The translations under genes and the position numbers were made by a program. The notes beneath the pieces were generated by a model. The model saw nothing but the letters and a program-made list of their open reading frames with translations, did not search any database and was not told the origin of the DNA. This document shows positions 8,886-17,514 of a stretch of 41,588 nucleotides of DNA, piece by piece; position 1 is the stretch's first letter, and each line of letters starts with the position of its first letter. Source of the DNA: Planctomycetota bacterium (GTDB lineage Bacteria > Planctomycetota > UBA11346). The stretch lies in the NCBI GenBank assembly GCA_022841245.1, contig JALHRW010000019.1, forward strand, positions 1 to 41,588, written 5' to 3'.

Positions 8886-9397
8886 TGATCCGCCATCCTC
8901 GTGTGGTGCTGCCCCTCGTGGCCCTTATCCCGGCGCTGGCCATCCTTCCCGGATGCGGGGGTGCGAGCCGCGTCACCAACTTCCCGGCGGAGTCAGCGCC
9001 GGCGGCGACCTCGTCCCAGACCATGGTGCGCGTCACCGAGGCCGTCCGTCGTCCAGGCGAACTGGAACTGGCGCTGACCATTGCCAATCCCACCGCCGAT
9101 TCGGTGGTCTTCACCCGGAAGTACGGTGTGTTCACCGCCGCATCCGTGGCCCACGGCGACATCCGCGTCGTCGGTGAACGGTCCCCGAGGAAGTCCCGGA
9201 CCTTCCCACCGGACCGGTACGCGGTCCTCGCCGGCGAGGAGGCTGCCCTGCGCCTGGTCTTCCGTGCAGCGGACCTCGACCGTGCGGACAACCTGACACT
9301 GCACGTCGTCGGCTCGACCCACGGGGCTGAGCAGTCGTGGACCATCCCCATCCCACCCGAGCCATCCCGCCCTGCGACGATGGCCAGCAACCACTGA
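8885..9397 (+). CDS. Small lipoprotein, 170 aa, in the RND operon
   Basis: The leader PLVALIPALAILPGCGG ends in a lipobox (LPGC), so a lipid anchor is likely. The mature part reads like a single immunoglobulin-like domain: TMVRVTEAVRRPGELELALTIANPT, DSVVFTRKYGVF, AALRLVFRAADLD, NLTLHVVG. The strand spacing fits an Ig-like fold, but no family is recognised. I chose the ATG at 8885; a GTG at 8882 is also possible. The ATG overlaps the last base of the pump stop codon (TGATG), so translation is coupled to the pump. A periplasmic accessory role in metal handling is an inference from position. Confidence 0.65.
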   Translation: MIRHPRVVLPLVALIPALAILPGCGGASRVTNFPAESAPAATSSQTMVRVTEAVRRPGELELALTIANPTADSVVFTRKYGVFTAASVAHGDIRVVGERSPRKSRTFPPDRYAVLAGEEAALRLVFRAADLDRADNLTLHVVGSTHGAEQSWTIPIPPEPSRPATMASNH

Positions 9398-9411
9398 ACC
9401 CAGGAGATTCC

Positions 9412-9906
9412 ATGTCCCGTTCATCCATCACCCCCGCCATCCTGACCGCGCTGCTGGCTCTTGGCGCCCCGCTCAGCGCCGCCGACGAGCACGCCGGCCA
9501 CGACCACGCCGCCGAGGGTGCGCACGCCCACGGCAAGGCCGAATCGGTCGGCGCCGTCGACATCAGCGTCTACAAGGTCGCCGTCAGTGCTTCCGGGGCC
9601 ATCGCCGCCGGCAAGGAGTGGCACGTCGAACTGCGTCTGAACCCCGACCAACCGGTTCCCAAGGCGATCCGCGTCTGGCTCGGTGCCGAGAACGGCCGCG
9701 GTTCGGTGAAGGCCAAGGCCGAAGCCGAGAAGGATGCCAAGGGCGAGTACGGCGCCCACGTCGAGGTCCCCAACCCAATCCCCGCCGACAGCAAGCTGTG
9801 GATCAGCATCGAGCCGGACAACGGCCAGACCGCCAAGGGCTCCGTCGCCCTGCCCAAGTCGGACGCCACGCACGAGCACAAGGAGGGCGACGGGCATAAG
9901 CACTGA
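9412..9906 (+). CDS. Secreted His-rich protein, 164 aa
   Basis: A signal peptide (ITPAILTALLALGAPLSAAD) is followed by a His-rich stretch (EHAGHDHAAEGAHAHG), a domain of about 100 residues and a second His-rich end (ATHEHKEGDGHKH). The middle domain has beta-strand-like patterns (EWHVELRLNPDQ, IRVWLGAENGRG, LWISIEPDNGQ) and resembles small periplasmic metal-efflux accessory proteins, though I cannot name the family. The ATG at 9412 lies 6 bases after AGGAG, so the in-frame ATG at 9337 is not needed. It closes the RND operon that begins at 2689. The two His clusters most simply serve to bind transition metal in the periplasm. Confidence 0.72.
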   Translation: MSRSSITPAILTALLALGAPLSAADEHAGHDHAAEGAHAHGKAESVGAVDISVYKVAVSASGAIAAGKEWHVELRLNPDQPVPKAIRVWLGAENGRGSVKAKAEAEKDAKGEYGAHVEVPNPIPADSKLWISIEPDNGQTAKGSVALPKSDATHEHKEGDGHKH

Positions 9907-10016
9907 CACCACCGACCTGCATCAGATGCCTTCGCAGGTCCACATCTGCGCCGGGGCGCATGGCCCACAACCGTGCGCCCTGGCTACCTGGTACTGATGC
10001 ACAGAATGCGGCCATC

Positions 10017-10724
10017 ATGTACACCTTCCCCAACACCCGCTGGAGCCTGATCGCCACGTTGCCCCACCAACCGCAGCAGGTGGGCACGCTGATCGCCATC
10101 TACGCCGACGCGATCGGCGCATACCTGCATACCCGGCTGGTTGGAGAGCATGCCGAGCGGGTCGACGACATCGTGCAGGAGGTGCTGGTCGATCTGCTCG
10201 GCAAGCCCGAGGTCCTGGCCAAGGCGCAACCCGGTCAGGGCAGCAAGTTCCGCTACTACCTCATGAATCTGGCTTGGTTGGGGGCTCTCAACGCGTTACG
10301 GCACCACCGACGCCGGGAGCGCGCCGCGCCGGAAGCGCACGGCCCGGATGGCGATGACGTCGCCCGCGTTGAGCAATTGGGAGCAGGCGTTCCCGCGCCC
10401 GAGCAGGCCGCCATGGATCGGGCCTGGGCCGTGGGCATCATCCAAGGTGCCTTGGAGGATCTCCGCGTCCTGGTCAGCGGTGGACGCTTGCCACCGGATG
10501 CACTGCAGATCCTGACGCGCAATCTGGTCGATGGCCAGGCGCTGCGGGATATCGCCGCCGACCTGGCCATGCCTGTCGCCACCTGCCATCGACGGTGCGC
10601 CCATGCGCGCACGGCACTGCAGGAGGCCATCGCCGAACGCCTGCGCCTGGTCGGTGAACTCGGTCCTGCGGACGACCCGAAGGCCGCATGCGAAGTTCTC
10701 CTGGCGGCGATCGCGCACGGGTAG
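10017..10724 (+). CDS. ECF-type RNA polymerase sigma factor (TRWSLI type)
   Basis: The product has 235 residues counted from the ATG at 10017. It begins MYTFPNTRWSLIATL; this TRWSL motif marks a subset of ECF sigma factors common in Planctomycetes and Verrucomicrobia. Region 2 is seen at IYADAIGAYLHTRLVGEHAERVDDIVQEVLVDLL (residues about 28-61), and region 4 at LRDIAADLAMPVATCHRRCAHARTALQEAI (about 176-205). An earlier in-frame ATG (9960) would add 19 residues that do not fit the family. No anti-sigma gene is adjacent. The gene lies just behind the RND operon and ends 8 bases from the convergent copA end. Control of the efflux genes is plausible but only inferred from position. Confidence 0.85.
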   Translation: MYTFPNTRWSLIATLPHQPQQVGTLIAIYADAIGAYLHTRLVGEHAERVDDIVQEVLVDLLGKPEVLAKAQPGQGSKFRYYLMNLAWLGALNALRHHRRRERAAPEAHGPDGDDVARVEQLGAGVPAPEQAAMDRAWAVGIIQGALEDLRVLVSGGRLPPDALQILTRNLVDGQALRDIAADLAMPVATCHRRCAHARTALQEAIAERLRLVGELGPADDPKAACEVLLAAIAHG

Positions 10725-10732
10725 ATCACGAT

Positions 10733-13021
10733 TCACGATGGGCGCAGATCGGACTGGTCAGCCGGCATACGCTGACCAATTCCCGAATGTCTGAGCGCGA
10801 AGCGCAATCGCCAGGCATTGAGCAGCACCATGGTGCTGGAGAGGGCCATGGCCGCGCTCGCGATCATCGGACTCAGGGACCAGCCGGTGCTGGGGACGAG
10901 GATGCCGGCGGCGATCGGGATCCCCATGAGATTGAATGCGAACGCCCATGCCAGGTTCTGCCGGATGGCGCGAGTCGTGGCGTGCGCGATACGCAGGGTG
11001 GCCGGCAGGGCGGCGATGCCGCCCTGCGCCAGCACAACGTCGGCGGCGGCCTGCGCCACCTGGGTTCCGCTACCCATGGCGATACCCAGGTCCGCTCCGG
11101 CAACGGCTGGCGCATCATTGAGGCCATCCCCAACCATGGCCACTATCCGTCCGCGCCCATGCGCCTCGGCCACCAGGGCTGCCTTGCCCTCGGGAGTCGT
11201 CTCGGCGTGCACCGTGCTGATGCCCAGATCACGCGCCACCGCCTGAGCAATCGCGGCGCGATCGCCAGTGACCATGGCCACATCGACGCCCAGGGACAGC
11301 AGATCCGCCACCGCCTGCCGTGCCGCCGGCGTCGGCGTATCCAGGACGCCGATGACGCCAGCGGCGACACCATCGATGGCGGCGATGAGCGGGGTCCGAC
11401 CTGCCTCGGCCAAGCGCTCGGCGTCGGGCCGCACCGGTGCGACGGCAACACCCAGGCTCTCCAGCCAGGCGCTTGTGCCGATGGCGACGGTGCAGCCATC
11501 GACCTGGGCGCTCAACCCATGCCCCGGCACGACGGTGGACGCTGGTGCATCGCGTAGGTCCATGCCCCGATCCTGGGCGGCGCGCACCACGGCACGGCCG
11601 AGCGGATGTTCGCTGCCGACTTCGACCAGCGCGGTCAGGTGGAGCAGTCGCTCTTCGCTCATGCCTGACAGGGGTAGGATATCCACGACCCGCGGTTCCC
11701 CCGTGGTCAGGGTGCCGGTCTTGTCGAGCAGCACGGTGTCGACGCGGCTTGCCGTCTCGATCGCTGCGCCACCGCGCACGAGGATGCCAAGCTGTGCCGC
11801 CCGGGCGATGCCCACGCTGATGGCGGCGGGAGTCGCCAGGCCAAGGGCGCACGGGCAGGCGATGACCAGGACGGCGACGGCGTGGCCAATGCCGACGCGG
11901 AGCCCTTCCAGGCCGGGCACGGCGAGCATCCAGCCTAGGACGGTCAGCAGCGCGATGCCGAGCACGACAGGGACGAAGACGGCGCTGATGCGATCCGCCA
12001 TCCGGGCGATCGGCGCTCGACCGGTCTGCGCCGACACCACCGAGGCCATGATCCGTCCGATCGTCGCCGCCGCACCGACGGCCGTCGCACGTACAGTCAC
12101 CACGCCGGTCCGATTGAGGGTGCCCGCATGCACCGTGTCCCCCGGTCGAGCCTCGGTCGGCAGGCTCTCGCCGGTGACCAGGGCAGCGTCGATCAGCGTC
12201 TGCCCCGTGAGGATGACGCCATCGATCGGGAAGCGATCCCCGGGGCGCACCCGCAATACATCACCTATTGTCAGGCTGGCCGCTGGCACGGTTTCGGGCA
12301 GGCCGTCCACCAGACGCTCGGCATGGTCGGGTTGCAGGGCCGCCAATCCGGCGACAGCATCGGCCAGCCGCCGTCGGGCGCCGACCTCCAACCAGCGTCC
12401 GGTCAGGACCGCCGTAAGGATGACCGCCGCCGCTTCGGCATAGAGTTCGGGATGATGGGTTCCGCCCAGGAGATGTTGTGCCCAGCTGACTACCGAACTG
12501 CTCCAGGCGGCCAGGACGCCCAGGGTCACCAGGGTATTCATGTCCAGGCTGCCGTGACGAGCGCCACGCCATGCAGCCAGCAGGACGCTTCGTCCCGGTC
12601 CGAGCATGACTGCAGTGGTCAGCAGGATCTGCAGCGGGGCATCCCACCAGCTGCCGGTCCCCGGCAGACTGCCATGGCTCATAGCCAGGATCACCACCGG
12701 CGTCGTCAGGAGGGCCGCCAGGATCGCCGCCCGGGCCAGATCCCGCGACTCTGCCATTGTCGCTCGTTCGTGGATGGCGTGGGCCTGGCTGTCGGCGACC
12801 GGTTCAGCGTCATAGCCCAGATCGCGGATCCTGCCCAGCACCTGCGGGATGGCGCCGTGTACCGATGCCGTCGTCGTCACCCGAGCTTGCCGGGTGATCA
12901 GATCCACGGCCGCAGCCTGGACTCCTGGAACTCCGTGCAGGGCAGTGGTGACGCGGCGAACGCAGGCGGCGCAGGTCATGCCGGTGATCGTCAGCGTGGT
13001 CTCGGTGGTCGATGGGCTCAT
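10733..13021 (-). CDS. copA: Copper-exporting P1B-type ATPase
   Basis: This inner-membrane ATPase probably exports Cu(I) or Ag(I) from the cytosol. It has 762 residues from the ATG at 13021. One HMA domain has the metal site GMTCAAC (Cys17, Cys20). The actuator loop has TGES (about 283-286), the membrane metal site is CPC (389-391) in VIACPCALGLATPAA, and the phosphorylation motif is DKTGTLTTGEP (Asp433). The SEHPLG and GDGLNDAPA motifs complete the catalytic set. The last helices read FNLMGIPIAAG and ALSSTMVLLNAWRLR, the pattern expected for Cu(I)-type pumps. An in-frame ATG at 13123 would add 34 unrelated residues and is rejected. It is divergent from the YHS/DUF2231 gene at 13161, with an inverted repeat between. 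Confidence 0.95.
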   Translation of the reverse strand: MSPSTTETTLTITGMTCAACVRRVTTALHGVPGVQAAAVDLITRQARVTTTASVHGAIPQVLGRIRDLGYDAEPVADSQAHAIHERATMAESRDLARAAILAALLTTPVVILAMSHGSLPGTGSWWDAPLQILLTTAVMLGPGRSVLLAAWRGARHGSLDMNTLVTLGVLAAWSSSVVSWAQHLLGGTHHPELYAEAAAVILTAVLTGRWLEVGARRRLADAVAGLAALQPDHAERLVDGLPETVPAASLTIGDVLRVRPGDRFPIDGVILTGQTLIDAALVTGESLPTEARPGDTVHAGTLNRTGVVTVRATAVGAAATIGRIMASVVSAQTGRAPIARMADRISAVFVPVVLGIALLTVLGWMLAVPGLEGLRVGIGHAVAVLVIACPCALGLATPAAISVGIARAAQLGILVRGGAAIETASRVDTVLLDKTGTLTTGEPRVVDILPLSGMSEERLLHLTALVEVGSEHPLGRAVVRAAQDRGMDLRDAPASTVVPGHGLSAQVDGCTVAIGTSAWLESLGVAVAPVRPDAERLAEAGRTPLIAAIDGVAAGVIGVLDTPTPAARQAVADLLSLGVDVAMVTGDRAAIAQAVARDLGISTVHAETTPEGKAALVAEAHGRGRIVAMVGDGLNDAPAVAGADLGIAMGSGTQVAQAAADVVLAQGGIAALPATLRIAHATTRAIRQNLAWAFAFNLMGIPIAAGILVPSTGWSLSPMIASAAMALSSTMVLLNAWRLRFALRHSGIGQRMPADQSDLRPS

Positions 13022-13093
13022 GTGGTCCTCACAACGTGCTGACGGGCCAGCCGACCGCTTATGACAGGATTTCCGGCCGCATTCCGTGGGAGA

Positions 13094-13120
13094 GCCTGCC
13101 GTGTAGAAGGTTTGGCAGGC
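13094..13120. promoter_or_regulatory. Inverted repeat between divergent copA and YHS/DUF2231 gene
   Basis: The arms GCCTGCC and GGCAGGC are separated by 13 bases. The repeat lies 73 bases before the copA start and 40 bases before the start of the gene at 13161. This is the spacing expected of an operator shared by two divergent promoters. It does not match the CueR or CopY box that I know, and no cognate regulator is seen. Chance occurrence is possible. Confidence 0.35.
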
Positions 13121-13160
13121 CAACCATGAGACAGGGCCTGGTGAGCGGTGGTTCTATCAC

Positions 13161-13937
13161 ATGAGCTTCTCGCGTCCGCTGCTGCTCCTGGCCCTGATCG
13201 CCATCGGGGTCGCCGCCGAGCCCATCAACCGGATGTGCCCCGTCCTGGCGGACGAACCGGTTGATCCAGACTTCCAGACAATCTGGAATGGCCAGGTCAT
13301 CGGATTGTGCTGCGCCCGCTGCGTCCGTCAGTTCACCGCCAATCCGCAGCTCTATGCGGCGAACCTGCCGGCGGCGGCCGCAACCGCACCTGCACCGTCT
13401 CAAGCCGAGGCGGAGACGAATCCCCTCGTAGGGCCCAGACCGATCCCGCCCGCCCGTGCCGCCAACGGCCTGGATCACGAGCCTGGATCTCCGCCCCCCC
13501 CCCGGCTCATCGCCTGGCTGGGCCGCTTCCACCCCGTCGTCGTTCACTTTCCCATCGCTCTGAGCATCCTGGCGGCACTGGCCGCAGTGCTGGGACGACT
13601 CCGAGCCAGCGAGCCCTTCCGGCACACCGCGCGCATCGCCATGCATGGTGCTGCCATCACCGCCGTCCCGGCCATCCTCCTGGGCTGGTTCGCCGCCGCT
13701 GCCACGCCACATCCGGGGCTGGATGCCGTGCTCGCCTGGCATCGTTGGCTGGGCACGGCGGCCGGGGCTGGCCTCATCGCGGTGGCTGTCTGCACCGAAC
13801 TGGCACATCGGCAGGTCGACCGTTCCCGGTGGACCTGGCTGGTCGTCATCGGCAGCGTGCATATGGCGCTGGTCGTTGGCATGGTCGGGCACCTCGGTGG
13901 GATCCTCGTCTTCGGTCCAGATCACTTCGCGTGGTAG
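13161..13937 (+). CDS. Membrane protein: periplasmic YHS-like Cys domain plus DUF2231-like helices
   Basis: The 258-residue protein starts with a signal-like helix (PLLLLALIAIGVAAEP). A YHS-like segment follows: NRMCPVLADEPVDPDF, then GQVIGLCCARCVRQFTANP (residues about 22-65), with Cys residues suited to bind Cu(I) or a similar ion. After a Pro/Ala linker comes a DUF2231-like membrane domain beginning RFHPVVVHFPIALSIL, with about four helices and several conserved His residues (HPVVVHF, AWHRWLG, GSVHMALVVG). DUF2231 occurs in membrane proteins with suspected haem or redox roles. The gene is divergent from copA and precedes other metal-carrier genes. A role as a metal acceptor or sensor at the membrane is inferred. 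Confidence 0.8.
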   Translation: MSFSRPLLLLALIAIGVAAEPINRMCPVLADEPVDPDFQTIWNGQVIGLCCARCVRQFTANPQLYAANLPAAAATAPAPSQAEAETNPLVGPRPIPPARAANGLDHEPGSPPPPRLIAWLGRFHPVVVHFPIALSILAALAAVLGRLRASEPFRHTARIAMHGAAITAVPAILLGWFAAAATPHPGLDAVLAWHRWLGTAAGAGLIAVAVCTELAHRQVDRSRWTWLVVIGSVHMALVVGMVGHLGGILVFGPDHFAW

Positions 13938-14027
13938 GTAGGCCAGAATACCCTGAGACAGATGTGTGAATCCCGACATTCCCTTGTGAACCCTGGTTCA
14001 TCCCGAACCGCAACCCTGGAGTCCATC

Positions 14028-14315
14028 ATGCGCCCTACCGCCCTCGCCCTCGGCCTGACTGCCGCTCTCACCCTCATCGCCGCCGGCTGCTCTGACCGCA
14101 GCGCCGCAACCGGTCCCAAACCCTATCCTCTGAGCACCTGCCCGATCACCGGGGAGAAGCTTGGTTCGATGGGCGAACCGATCACCGTCATCAAGGATGG
14201 CTACGAAATCAAGTTCTGCTGCCAGGAGTGCGTCGACAAGTTCAATAAGCACCCGTCCAAGGTGATGGACAAGGTGAAGTCGGCGCACGAACCCGTCCCG
14301 CACACGGGTGGCTAG
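14028..14315 (+). CDS. YHS-like (TRASH-like) lipoprotein, 95 aa
   Basis: The leader LGLTAALTLIAAGC ends in a lipobox (Cys about 20), so this is a likely lipoprotein. The mature domain reads STCPITGEKLGSMGEPITVIKDGYEIKFCCQECVDKFNKHP, a YHS/TRASH-type zinc-ribbon-like fold with Cys at the start and a CCxxC later. Such domains bind Cu, Zn or similar ions. The ATG at 14028 is preferred because an in-frame ATG at 13962 adds a stretch unlike a leader. It is strikingly similar to the protein at 24971-25306 (both contain VTVIKDG and KFCC), so the two clusters share a duplicated metal-carrier gene. Confidence 0.8.
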   Translation: MRPTALALGLTAALTLIAAGCSDRSAATGPKPYPLSTCPITGEKLGSMGEPITVIKDGYEIKFCCQECVDKFNKHPSKVMDKVKSAHEPVPHTGG

Positions 14316-14373
14316 TCCTGGCCACCGACACCCGACGCCCTCCTCGACCACAAGCACTGATGGCACCGCACAC

Positions 14374-14403
14374 CGCACCACGTCGAGTCGGCGACATGGT
14401 GCG
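14374..14403 (+). terminator. Hairpin after the YHS lipoprotein gene
   Basis: The arms CGCACCACGTCG and CGACATGGTGCG pair with one mismatch around a six-base loop. The hairpin lies 58 bases after the stop at 14315 and 113 bases before the CopZ-like start, with no T-run. A terminator is the simplest reading; it separates the YHS gene from the chaperone and sigma gene. Confidence 0.45.
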
Positions 14404-14516
14404 GGAGACCGTTTGCCGTTATGCTGTTATGCCTCCACCACGAATCCTGGTCGTCATGATCTGCCGCGAGGCCCGTCTGCACAGGTAGGCCACGAATCCC
14501 CCGGCCTGGAGAGCTC

Positions 14517-14738
14517 ATGCATACCACGACCTTGACCATCACCGGCATGTCCTGCGGCAGTTGCCGCAACCATGTCGAAGCCGCCCTGCGTGCCGTGACC
14601 GGCGTCACCCAGGTACAGGTCGATCTTGCCGCCGGCACGGCGCGCATCACCCACGAGGGCGACGTGATGCCGGCTGACCTCATCCTCGCCGTTGAAGACG
14701 CCGGCTATGACGCGCACCTGCCCGGGCCGACCCCATGA
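14517..14738 (+). CDS. copZ: HMA-domain copper chaperone (CopZ-like)
   Basis: The 73-residue protein is a single HMA domain: MHTTTLTITGMSCGSCRNHVEAALRAVTGV. The metal site is GMSCGSC (Cys13 and Cys16), and the end has the usual VEDAGYDAHL. HMA chaperones carry Cu(I) in the cytosol and hand it to CopA-type ATPases; here copA is about 1.5 kb away. The start codon follows a GGAG sequence by about 6 bases (CTGGAGAGCTC). The stop overlaps the next start (ATGA at 14735), so the chaperone and the Cys-rich sigma factor are translationally coupled. Copper is inferred from the family. Confidence 0.9.
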   Translation: MHTTTLTITGMSCGSCRNHVEAALRAVTGVTQVQVDLAAGTARITHEGDVMPADLILAVEDAGYDAHLPGPTP

Positions 14739-15292
14739 CAACACCGGCCCAACGCGAGGCCCAGGAAGGGTTGCTGGCCGATCTGGACCGCTTCCGGTCC
14801 TTCATTCGCCGACGGGTGGCAGATCCGCACGCCGCTGACGACATCCTCCAGGATGCCCTGCTGCGAGCTACCCGGCACCTCGACCAGCTCCAGGACACGG
14901 AACGTATCGATGCCTGGTTCTACCGCATCCTCCGCAACGCGATCGGGGATCGCGCTGGCACGCGTCCGGTACTGGCCATCGATACCGAATCGGTTGCCGC
15001 CGCAGCCGAACAGGCCGAGGTCTGCCGCTGCCTGGTTCCGCTCATCGATCGCCTCCCCTCGGACCAGGCCGAGGCGATCCGCGCTATCGATCTGACAGAT
15101 GGTGATCCGGCGATGCTGGCGCGCATGGCCGGCGTGGAGATCAATACCATCCATGCCCGACGGTCACGGGCTCGCGCCGGTCTGCGTGAACTGCTCCAAC
15201 AGGCCTGTCGTGCCTGCGCCACCCATGGGTGTCAGGATTGCGACTGTCCGCCGCCAGCAGACGCGGCGCTGCGAGCCACGCCGGCTCAGTGA
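14735..15292 (+). CDS. ECF sigma factor with linker CxC and C-terminal Cys-rich domain (CorE-like)
   Basis: The protein has 185 residues. Sigma region 2 covers about residues 20-73 (RSFIRRRVADPHAADDILQDALL, then AWFYRILRNAIGDRAG). Region 4 covers about 105-155 (MAGVEINTIHARRSRARAGLRELL). Between them is CRC (Cys97, Cys99). After region 4 is CRACATHGCQDCDC (Cys158, 161, 166, 169, 171). Myxococcus xanthus CorE (group ECF44) also has a linker CxC and a Cys-rich tail that sense copper or cadmium directly, with no anti-sigma factor. The same layout here, in an ATGA overlap with a copper chaperone, makes direct metal sensing very plausible. The 3' end overlaps the convergent kinase gene by 7 bases. 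Whether it drives both clusters is unknown. Confidence 0.85.
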   Translation: MTTPAQREAQEGLLADLDRFRSFIRRRVADPHAADDILQDALLRATRHLDQLQDTERIDAWFYRILRNAIGDRAGTRPVLAIDTESVAAAAEQAEVCRCLVPLIDRLPSDQAEAIRAIDLTDGDPAMLARMAGVEINTIHARRSRARAGLRELLQQACRACATHGCQDCDCPPPADAALRATPAQ

Positions 15293-17511
15293 TGCCGATG
15301 GCTCTGCTCATCCGGTACGACCGGACCGAGGTCGGGCGCAACCACTGGGATGCGTAGTCCGGCCTGCACCAGGGCATCGACTGTCCGCTCCATCGGATGG
15401 CCGACGCGATGCTGCAGGTGGTATTGAAGGTGCGCCCCCCCGATGCGGTCGATCACCGCCTGCGCGTCGGCGCGGTGGCCACCACGTACCAGGGTGACAG
15501 CCTGCAACGCTTGGAACTCGGTATGGTCGGGATTGATGCGCAAGCCGCGCCCGACCGCCCGGGACAGGTCGGCTGCGTCGCCGCGTGCCAGGGCTTCGTA
15601 GGCCAAAATCAGCGGCGGATACATGCTGCCAGGCTCGGCACCGCTGGCGACCAGACCCAGATGCTGGGCGCTGTGCAGATCCTGCTGGGCCAACGCCGCC
15701 CGGGCGGCGGCGATCAGGGGCCAGAAGTCACCCGGCCTATCCTGCAGCACCTCCCAGGCCCGGGCGTCGATGGCCGCTGCTGGGGCGAAGGCTGCCATGA
15801 TGGCGCCAGCGCTCTCGGGTTCAGCCAGGGCGGCGGCAGCATCGACACCCGCCGGAAGCCCCGGATCGTGGGCCTGGAAGCGGCTGACGGCGCAGACACG
15901 CCCCAGCGCCTGCCAGCCTGGCGTCGGTCCGCCGCTGGCGAGCGCCTGGGCTGCGCGCGCGGCCTCGCCGGACTGGTTGCGTTCCGCAGCGGCACGCCAC
16001 GCCCAGACCAGCGCCTCAGCGATGTCGCGGGCCAGGGGATGCTCCTGCCAGGTCGGTAGCGTGGCAGCGCCCCGCAGATCAATGCCGATTGCGGCCAGGG
16101 CGGCCTGCCATTCCTGGGATTCGCCAGGCCACGGTCCGGTGCGCCGGACATGATCGAGCAGTCGTCGGAAGCGCTGGCGTTGCTCGGCCAAGCCCGCCTG
16201 CTGAGCCAGCACATCACTGGCAGCGCGCAGGCGCTCGGCGAGAGCGCGTGCCTCCAGCAGTCCAGGATGGGCTGCGATCAGCGCATCCACCTCGGCCTGG
16301 GCGACCCGCACCGCCTCGGGACGGCTCAGATCCACGGCGGCGGCAATGCGCTCCACCCGCTGGACGGCGGCCTGCCTGGCATCGTGGAGATGCAACCACC
16401 ACGCGCCGCTGACTACGGCGATGAGCAGGAGGGTTGACCCGATGGCCATGCGGACCTGCTTGGAGCGCCGGAGCGTCAGCCAGGCACGTTCGAGTCGTCC
16501 GGCCTCCTGGGCGAGGGTGATGCCCTCATCCAGCCAACGGCGCAGTTCGGCCACCACCGCGCCCGCCTCGGGGTAGCGTTGGGCGGGGTCGGCCAGGCAG
16601 CGCCGTACAACGGCAGCCAGACCACGAGGAATGTTCCGATCGGACAACCGGTCCAGGTCGAGCAGGCCCGGTCGACCGGGATCAGGACGCGGCCCCTGTC
16701 CTGTCAGCACCAGGTGCAGCAAGGCGCCGATGGCGAAGACGTCCATCCGGGGATCGGCTGGCGCCCCCATGGCCTGCTCAGGGGCCATCCAGGCCGGCGT
16801 ACCGACCCGGACCCCATCACCCTCACCGATCCTCGCGGCAACTCCCCAGTCGAGAACGTAGACCGCACCGAAATCAGCCACCAGGATGTTGGCCGGGGTG
16901 AGATCCCGATGCACGATCCCACGGCTGTGGGCGAAGGCGATGGCTTCGACGGCGCGCAAGAACACCTCGACCAGAGCAACGGCCGGTGGCGGTTCGTCCC
17001 GCAGACGCTCATCGAGCGGACTGCCGCTCAGACGCTTCATGGTGAAGGCCGGACGATCCTCGGCACGGCCGATGTCGTAGACCGGCGGAATGGCCGGATG
17101 TTCCAGCGATGCGGTCAGGGCGGCCTCGCGCCGGAAGGCCTGGGCACGGAGGTAGTAGTGTTCCAGGCTTTCATCGACTCCGCGCGCCTTGAGCACCTTC
17201 AGGGCGACATCGCGCTCCAATGATGTGTCCGCAGCCCGCTGCACGACCGCCATGCCGCCTTCGCCGATGATCTCCCCGGCGCTCAGTCGGGAGCGGGATG
17301 GATCAGCGATGAAGCCGGGCTCGGGTGGCGATGCCTGCGGCATGTCGAGCCGCACCGATGGCATGCGTGACTCGGCATCCTCCAGGAGACGGCTGACCTC
17401 GTCGTCCGGCAACTGCTCCAGCCACAGGTCGATCACGGTGAAACGATCCTTGGGCAGCGATCCGCTCAGGTAGGCGGTGAGTTCCGCAGGCGTGGGAGCT
17501 GCTGGTTCCAT
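15286..17511 (-). CDS. Membrane Ser/Thr protein kinase, DWG type
   Basis: The 741-residue protein starts with an acidic, helical region (1-60) similar to N-terminal zinc-finger-like segments of planctomycete kinases but lacking Cys. The kinase domain spans about 75-330: glycine loop GEGGMAVV (83-90), VALKVL (Lys105), HRDLTPANIL (201-210), DWG in VLDWGVA (221-223, replacing DFG) and APE (243-245). A transmembrane helix (MAIGSTLLLIAVVSGAWWLHL, about 355-375) separates it from about 365 extracytoplasmic residues rich in Ala, Glu and Arg, possibly TPR-like helices. All catalytic residues are present. It is the last gene behind the CusCBA-like operon, 3 bases after a 62-codon ORF. A link between metal stress and phosphorylation is suggested only by context. 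Confidence 0.88.
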   Translation of the reverse strand: MEPAAPTPAELTAYLSGSLPKDRFTVIDLWLEQLPDDEVSRLLEDAESRMPSVRLDMPQASPPEPGFIADPSRSRLSAGEIIGEGGMAVVQRAADTSLERDVALKVLKARGVDESLEHYYLRAQAFRREAALTASLEHPAIPPVYDIGRAEDRPAFTMKRLSGSPLDERLRDEPPPAVALVEVFLRAVEAIAFAHSRGIVHRDLTPANILVADFGAVYVLDWGVAARIGEGDGVRVGTPAWMAPEQAMGAPADPRMDVFAIGALLHLVLTGQGPRPDPGRPGLLDLDRLSDRNIPRGLAAVVRRCLADPAQRYPEAGAVVAELRRWLDEGITLAQEAGRLERAWLTLRRSKQVRMAIGSTLLLIAVVSGAWWLHLHDARQAAVQRVERIAAAVDLSRPEAVRVAQAEVDALIAAHPGLLEARALAERLRAASDVLAQQAGLAEQRQRFRRLLDHVRRTGPWPGESQEWQAALAAIGIDLRGAATLPTWQEHPLARDIAEALVWAWRAAAERNQSGEAARAAQALASGGPTPGWQALGRVCAVSRFQAHDPGLPAGVDAAAALAEPESAGAIMAAFAPAAAIDARAWEVLQDRPGDFWPLIAAARAALAQQDLHSAQHLGLVASGAEPGSMYPPLILAYEALARGDAADLSRAVGRGLRINPDHTEFQALQAVTLVRGGHRADAQAVIDRIGGAHLQYHLQHRVGHPMERTVDALVQAGLRIPVVAPDLGPVVPDEQSHRHH

Positions 17512-17514
17512 GTG

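Noticed and set aside
9960-10016. Upstream start for the ECF sigma factor
   Set aside because: The added 19 residues do not fit the family, whereas the ATG at 10017 places TRWSLI at the usual position.
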